Below, piece by piece: positions 59,475 to 64,000 of a DNA stretch of 64,000 nucleotides. The notes below the pieces were generated by a model, which was not told where the DNA came from, made no database searches, and saw only the letters and a list, made by a program, of their open reading frames with translations. This DNA comes from Cylicocyclus nassatus. Its lineage: Eukaryota > Nematoda > Chromadorea > Rhabditida > Strongylidae. The DNA lies in NCBI GenBank assembly GCA_958299035.1, contig CATQJL010000305.1, forward strand, positions 31,075,733-31,139,732, read 5' to 3'. Position numbers and translations under genes: made by a program. Within the stretch, counting starts at the first letter, position 1; each line of letters opens with the position of its first letter.

Positions 59475-61316
59475 CTAGAAATCAATGCGATTGCGTATTA
59501 GAAAAAAAATGGTCCTTGGCTGCAGCACATTTGAGTTTGAGCACAAAACGCAGCGTATTTTGTTAGCGTTTATTTTTCTAATCAGAAAATTGCTTCTAAA
59601 TCACTTTGCTCTTGGTTTGGTAGCTTTCGCTTGTGGCAACGAAGATCATAATCATCAAAGAGAGAAGCTGCATAAAAAGGAGGGAAAATGAAAGTTTTGT
59701 GGCTATAAGTGGTCCACTTTTAAGTTAGGAGGAATCCGTGAGGGTGTTAATTGTGGGGCGGAATAAGCCACAATTTTCGGTTTCGTCTTTCGTTTACCAG
59801 AGCTTATCCGAAGCGTTGCTTCCGAAAAAACACTTCGAAGAGGGTTGAATAAGCGTGCTTTTCCTGAAGCAGTTAGTCTGATCATGGACGACCTAACACA
59901 GAAGAAATCGCTTAGGCTACAGAAGCTGGTCGTTGTGGGTCCCTAAGTAGACCATGGCGATGTTGGCGCTTCTCAGACATTTGCCGTTGTCACCCGCAGG
60001 TGGACCGCCCACAAAATGGCTGATCGCACCAAAACCCGGTGCACCGGCGGGAGACAAGAATTTAGTTTTGACCGGATTTTACTGCGATTTTGCCCCGATG
60101 CACGCCGCATGCGTGTATGATAGTGATGTTGCGAAATAGTCGCCTTCTCTTGGTGTTTGCTTTTTGTTGATTGGTGCCTTTCGATGTTTTTGCTTTCACT
60201 CTTTCTTATACATCGCTCATAATCGCTCTCTGAGATCATTTGTCCAGACCCACTCTATCTTAATCATACTTAATGATGCCTTTTGATTCAATTTCGCTTA
60301 CTATTTTTCCTCAATTTTACCAGCACATATTACAATAAAAGTGAGGTCGCCATTTCCGTAGGACATTTTGACGGTTTGTCAGTTCAGATGAGATCGCGCG
60401 TCCAAAATGGCAACTTCACTTACAATCTCTGCGCTCGCGTTGTAGATCGAAGGTAAGCATGTTATTCTCAATTCATTAGGTTACTTCAGGACTCCTTCCA
60501 ACTCAGCAAATTTGCGGAGTGCAATTTTTTGACCTTAGACTCAAATTGTTAGCCACAAGCCTGATAGTCTAAGTTTCAAGCCAACAAGCTTTAAACAAAC
60601 TTGAAATTTCGTAATCTTGTGTCGGGTTCAAGAAACCATTGAGGCGTCGCTAGCTAGCTAAAAGCTGTCAAAACATGTAACTTATACTATCCATTACTTA
60701 TTGTGGGTAGCTTCAAGCTGACACGTACAGAACAAATATTTGCGAAAACGTCATTTTACGAGAAAATCCTTATGACAAAATACTTTTCCAGCAAAAAAAA
60801 CAGTTTAGCGCCCGAAGTATTGTCATAGTTCGAAAAATGTGTTTTTATAAGAAAATTTTTCCTGCAGAATGGGCTTTTCCATAACTTGTTTCCGCAGTTT
60901 CACAGAAATAAGACCGGCTGCAGCCGTATATGGACTGCTGCTGTGTAAAAAAATTTTACTTAAATTTATTTTCACGCAGGAAACAAAGAACTAAATTTAG
61001 GTGTAAAATGCACGTTTGGTACCCCATCAGATCTTTGAATTCCCGATTGCAAAGCCATAGCTGGTTAAATGACCAGCTATGGCTCTGGCTTCCGGCCTTG
61101 ATAAAAGAATTTATTCTCTTCAGAGAAATTTCCACAACGCATGCAATGGTTTTTTGCGGAGTTTCGTCCGTCTTTCTCTCGCTCTTAGGTCACTTTTTGG
61201 CAAGTCTAGTGGTCCGTACTTGGAAGAGGGGCCTTTTTTCTCGCAGATAGACCAGAAAGAGAATTCGTGGGGTCAAGAATGGGCGAGTTAGAAGGCGAAA
61301 TACTGCTTGTTCAAAT
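59475..61316. other. No confident gene; possible upstream cyclase exon
   Basis: On the minus strand a stretch beginning at 59667 after a good acceptor (TTTTTATGCAG) reads FDDYDLRCHKRKLPNQEQSD, which could be the kinase N-lobe just before HDN of the cyclase. No GT donor joins it in phase; only a GC donor near 59590 would. A perfect hairpin (12-bp arms GCCATAGCTGGT) lies at 61054-61083. Open frames at 59954-60239 and 60930-61291 show no domain. Confidence 0.3.
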
Positions 61317-62318
61317 ATGGCTCACATGAAGTTTGATGGGCTGCCAAAAATCCATTCTTTGCTCTATTTTATAAATGTTTCGATGACAGTCGTCATCTCC
61401 ATATTCTTTTGTTCCATTGTGGTCCTTTCTGACTTCGTTCCTTATGTAAAAGTGATCTAGCTCAAATTTTTATTGACCAGTCGCTGTAGCCCGAAAATCG
61501 CAATTTCTCGAAATTAACGAGTATCAGAAGCTGTTTGAATTTTGGCATGATGAGGCAGCAATCCACGCCGAAAAGAAGAAATCGCAATTGTCAAAATCCA
61601 TCTTTCAAACACGGAAAAAATGATATTCGGCCTTCTAACTCGCTCAATCATAGTCCCACAATTGCTCTTGTCTATCTAACCGAAAAAAGAAAGTCTGCTC
61701 TCTAAAACTCAGCCCGATTGAGGTTTTTGAATATGAAATGAATGAACGAAAGGCATCTTATTTTTGGGAGCTGAATTTGACTGAAGTCTTAGAAAAATGG
61801 AAGAGATCGGCTTGCGCCCATAAACATGATCATTTTCTGCATTTTCATCATGTTTCTGATTTTCTTAGGCACTATTTCGTCAATGCAAGCTCACTGCTGA
61901 AGGAAATCTTGCCTTACACATAATTATTTGGGCTTGTGAACCGGCAGAGGAATTCAAAAGTATGCATGTAGGCAAACTGGCAAAAAAGGAAAAGATGACA
62001 ACCTCAAGCATCTCCCGGAATGCACTGTGGATTTACTAATAAGTAGGTTGCTTCCGTCATTTTGTACATCAATTCGAATAATTTATTCAGGATTTGTATT
62101 GGACGCTTTTGGCCTACCGGACAAAGAACTTCTACAGTCTGCATAAGAATACGACAAAGGCGTCAAAGGTAAAACTTTCGTCCCAAAAAGTTTACGCATC
62201 TGATGCTGATGTTTTTCAGAAGAACCGCCCCAGGACATCTAACGTGAGCACTGACTTGAACATCATCAAAAAAACGGACGCCGATATTGCAGTAACGGAT
62301 GCGAACGACACACATTAG
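61317..62318 (+). CDS. Possible small single-pass membrane protein
   Basis: Two exons, 61317-61445 and 62091-62318, join in phase 0 (TTAT|GTAAAAG and TTTATTCAG|GAT). They give about 118 residues: MAHMKFDGLPKIHSLLYF, a membrane segment (VSMTVVISIFFCSIVVL), then a basic, Ser/Thr-rich tail (LYWTLLAYRTKNFYSLHKN onward) ending TDANDTH. A poly(A) signal follows at 62410-62415. Within exon 2, 62169-62219 looks like a 51-base intron that may be spliced out in frame. An alternative start is the ATG at 61326. I do not recognise the family. Confidence 0.42.
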
Positions 62319-62409
62319 TCCAATTCCAGTTGTTTTTTGTCAAGTGTTCTCTCGATGTAGTTTATTTAATTTTGCGCTGATGTAGATTTTTCTGTACCAT
62401 GAAGTGGTT

Positions 62410-62415
62410 AATAAA
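62410..62415 (+). terminator. Poly(A) signal AATAAA
   Basis: AATAAA 92 bases after the stop of the plus-strand gene at 61317-62318, supporting a transcript that ends here. Confidence 0.6.
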
Positions 62416-62521
62416 TACTATAGCTTGATTTGTTAGTGACAGTGAAAGAAGACAGCACGGTAGAAGTAAAACACACAAGTATAGAGTATATACTCTATAC
62501 TTGTGTGTTCCACTATATATA

Positions 62522-63237
62522 TCTTATATATAAAGCTGAATGTCTGTTTGTATGTATGTATGTCTGTCTGTATGTGTGTACGTATGTTCCGAATAGAAAA
62601 TTCCATTTCTGAACCGATCGGGACCAAACTTGGCACACATACACTTCGGGCCCCGGCGGGTGTCATAGGCTACTTTTCGTATCGATTGATATCGATTTTA
62701 TCGATTTTTGCAAAATTTGAGCTAGGAGGCTGGGATTTGGCACAGGGGGGTAAGTGAGCATGGGGATTCCGAATACAATATTAGTTTTTAAAATCGTGCA
62801 TTACTTTTATCGATTTTATCGATTTTTTTGCAAAATTTGAGCTACGGGGCTGGGATTTGGCACGGGGGGGGGGGGTAATCGAGCATGCTGATCACTCCCG
62901 TGGGGGTGATCAGCATGCTCGGTTACACCCCCCTGCCAAATTCCAGCCCCCTAGCTCAAATTTTGCAAAAATCGATAAAATCGATAAAAGTAATGCACGG
63001 TTTCGAAAACTAATATTGTATTCGTAATCAGCATGCTCGATTACCCCCCTGTGCCAAATCCCAGCCTCCTAGCTCAAATTTTGCAAAAATCGATAAAATC
63101 GATATCAATCGATAACGAAAAGTGGACTGTGACACCCGCCGGGGCCCGAAGTGTATGTGTGCCAAGTTTGGTCCCGATCGGTTAAGAAATGGAATTTTCT
63201 ATTCGGAACATACGGCGGAGCCGGGTAAGCCAGCTAG
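62522..63237 (+). mobile_element. Palindromic Helitron-like element (716 bp)
   Basis: Begins TCTTATATATAAAGCTGAAT after an A and ends GCCGGGTAAGCCAGCTAG before a T. This fits the TC...CTAG ends and A/T target of Helitron-type elements and has no target duplication. From about 62585 the two halves are near-perfect reverse complements meeting at GATCACTCCCGTGGGGGTGA (about 62893), with repeated ATCGATTTTATCGATTTTT tracts. There is no helicase gene. Fragments of the family occur at 6425, 7450, 11745, 28990 and 38400. Confidence 0.7.
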
Positions 63238-64000
63238 TACTTACTATATATATACTTATATATATACTTTATATACATACATATGAATTATATATACTAA
63301 TATAATATATATATGCCACAATATATTTACCTACGAGGGTGAACTACTGCTTCAAGGATCGGGGCGTTATGGTGTCTCCCGCAGGTCACTCCGATAATGA
63401 CCGGAGAATGCCCTGTCGGGCATTATGGTGTCTCCCGCAGGTCACCCCGCTGCAAACACAGGTGACCTGATTTTGCCCCGACACCGATTTCGTGTGACGC
63501 GCCGTTGGTCAATGAGATCACATCATTTTAACCTACGGGTGACAACCGCGAATGTCTGAGTTCGGCATATAGAACAGCAGCGACACCGTTACACAACCGT
63601 ATCCACCAGCCATCCGGTATTACTTGTCTGAACGACGCGCAGCTGCAAATTCTTCTCCCATTCCATTTGAAGGCAGTGTCTCACAGAATATGGGTTTCGG
63701 ATTTTTTTTTGAGTTACAGCCTTTCCGATGTATAATCCTATACGGGCTGCTCAAATTCGTGCCAAAATCCCACAAACCCCTGTTTTCTGAAATCCCGTAG
63801 AAGTAACAGGAACGAGCTGTCCCTCCCACCCGACCTTAGCTTTGAGCAGAAATTGAACACCTCAAAAAGGATGGCGTCGCTTGGAAAGACGCGTTGACAC
63901 GCTCTAGGGAAGTCAACAAGTCGTCCAGCACGTGCAAAAACCATTTTGACACGCCACTTGACGGCACCGTCCACCCACTTCCACGTTTTGGTCGTTTTTG
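63238..64000. repeat. Unclassified repeat DNA at window end
   Basis: A TATATATA-rich stretch (63241-63320) is followed by GC-richer sequence with a 23-bp direct repeat, TTATGGTGTCTCCCGCAGGT plus three bases, at 63367-63389 and 63423-63445. GGCACCGTCCACCCA near 63963 recurs at 3187. Minus-strand open frames (63620-63974) have no recognisable domain. This is probably a dispersed repeat continuing past the window. Confidence 0.4.

Noticed and set aside
59954..60239. Pro/Gly-rich plus frame and Arg-rich minus frame
   Set aside because: They are opposed frames in GC-richer DNA with no family resemblance, and they do not fit the cyclase model.

Overview
This window reads as genomic DNA of a parasitic nematode, most likely a clade V strongylid (hookworm-like). 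This is an inference, based on four things: (i) AT-rich DNA with short introns that end in the nematode-type TTTTCAG; (ii) a receptor-type guanylyl cyclase, a Str-superfamily chemoreceptor and an M13 (neprilysin-like) peptidase homologue, all families expanded in nematodes; (iii) an RTE-clade LINE; (iv) a very dense load of mariner-, hAT-, PIF/Harbinger- and Helitron-like non-autonomous elements. Gene models were assembled by eye from reading frame, splice sites and splice phase.

Layout. 0-15 kb: no convincing intact gene. One degraded gene-like stretch (about 0.56-1.74 kb, interrupted by a hAT-type MITE) is followed by inverted-repeat elements, including a stack of three mariner-like elements inside a Helitron-like fragment (11.7-14.1 kb). 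15.3-23.9 kb (minus): a 20-exon M13 homologue with N-terminal membrane anchor and C-terminal M13 domain, in which every recognisable zinc or catalytic motif is lost. 24-33 kb: repeats, with two weak exon candidates. 33.0-36.9 kb (minus): a decayed RTE LINE, split just before its catalytic FADD box by a hAT-like element that itself contains another inverted-repeat element. 37.7-41.4 kb (plus): a six-exon seven-transmembrane chemoreceptor, followed at operon-like distance by a possible small membrane-protein gene (41.7-42.3 kb). 42.4-49 kb: repeats and one speculative exon with an RF-amide-like motif. 49.2-52.7 kb: a 3.5-kb fold-back element with a 10-bp ACATGT-based minisatellite near both ends and a retroelement inserted in one arm. 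53.0-59.5 kb (minus): 16 exons of a receptor guanylyl cyclase (kinase-homology domain, coiled-coil linker, complete cyclase core); its receptor and transmembrane exons were not found. 61.3-62.3 kb (plus): a possible small single-pass membrane protein. 62.5-63.2 kb: a palindromic Helitron-like element. 63.2-64 kb: unclassified repeat DNA.

The two clear sensory-type genes (cyclase and chemoreceptor) would both act at sensory-neuron membranes if they follow their families. The M13 homologue is predicted to be a non-catalytic, membrane-anchored ectodomain. Nothing in the window shows that these genes work together.
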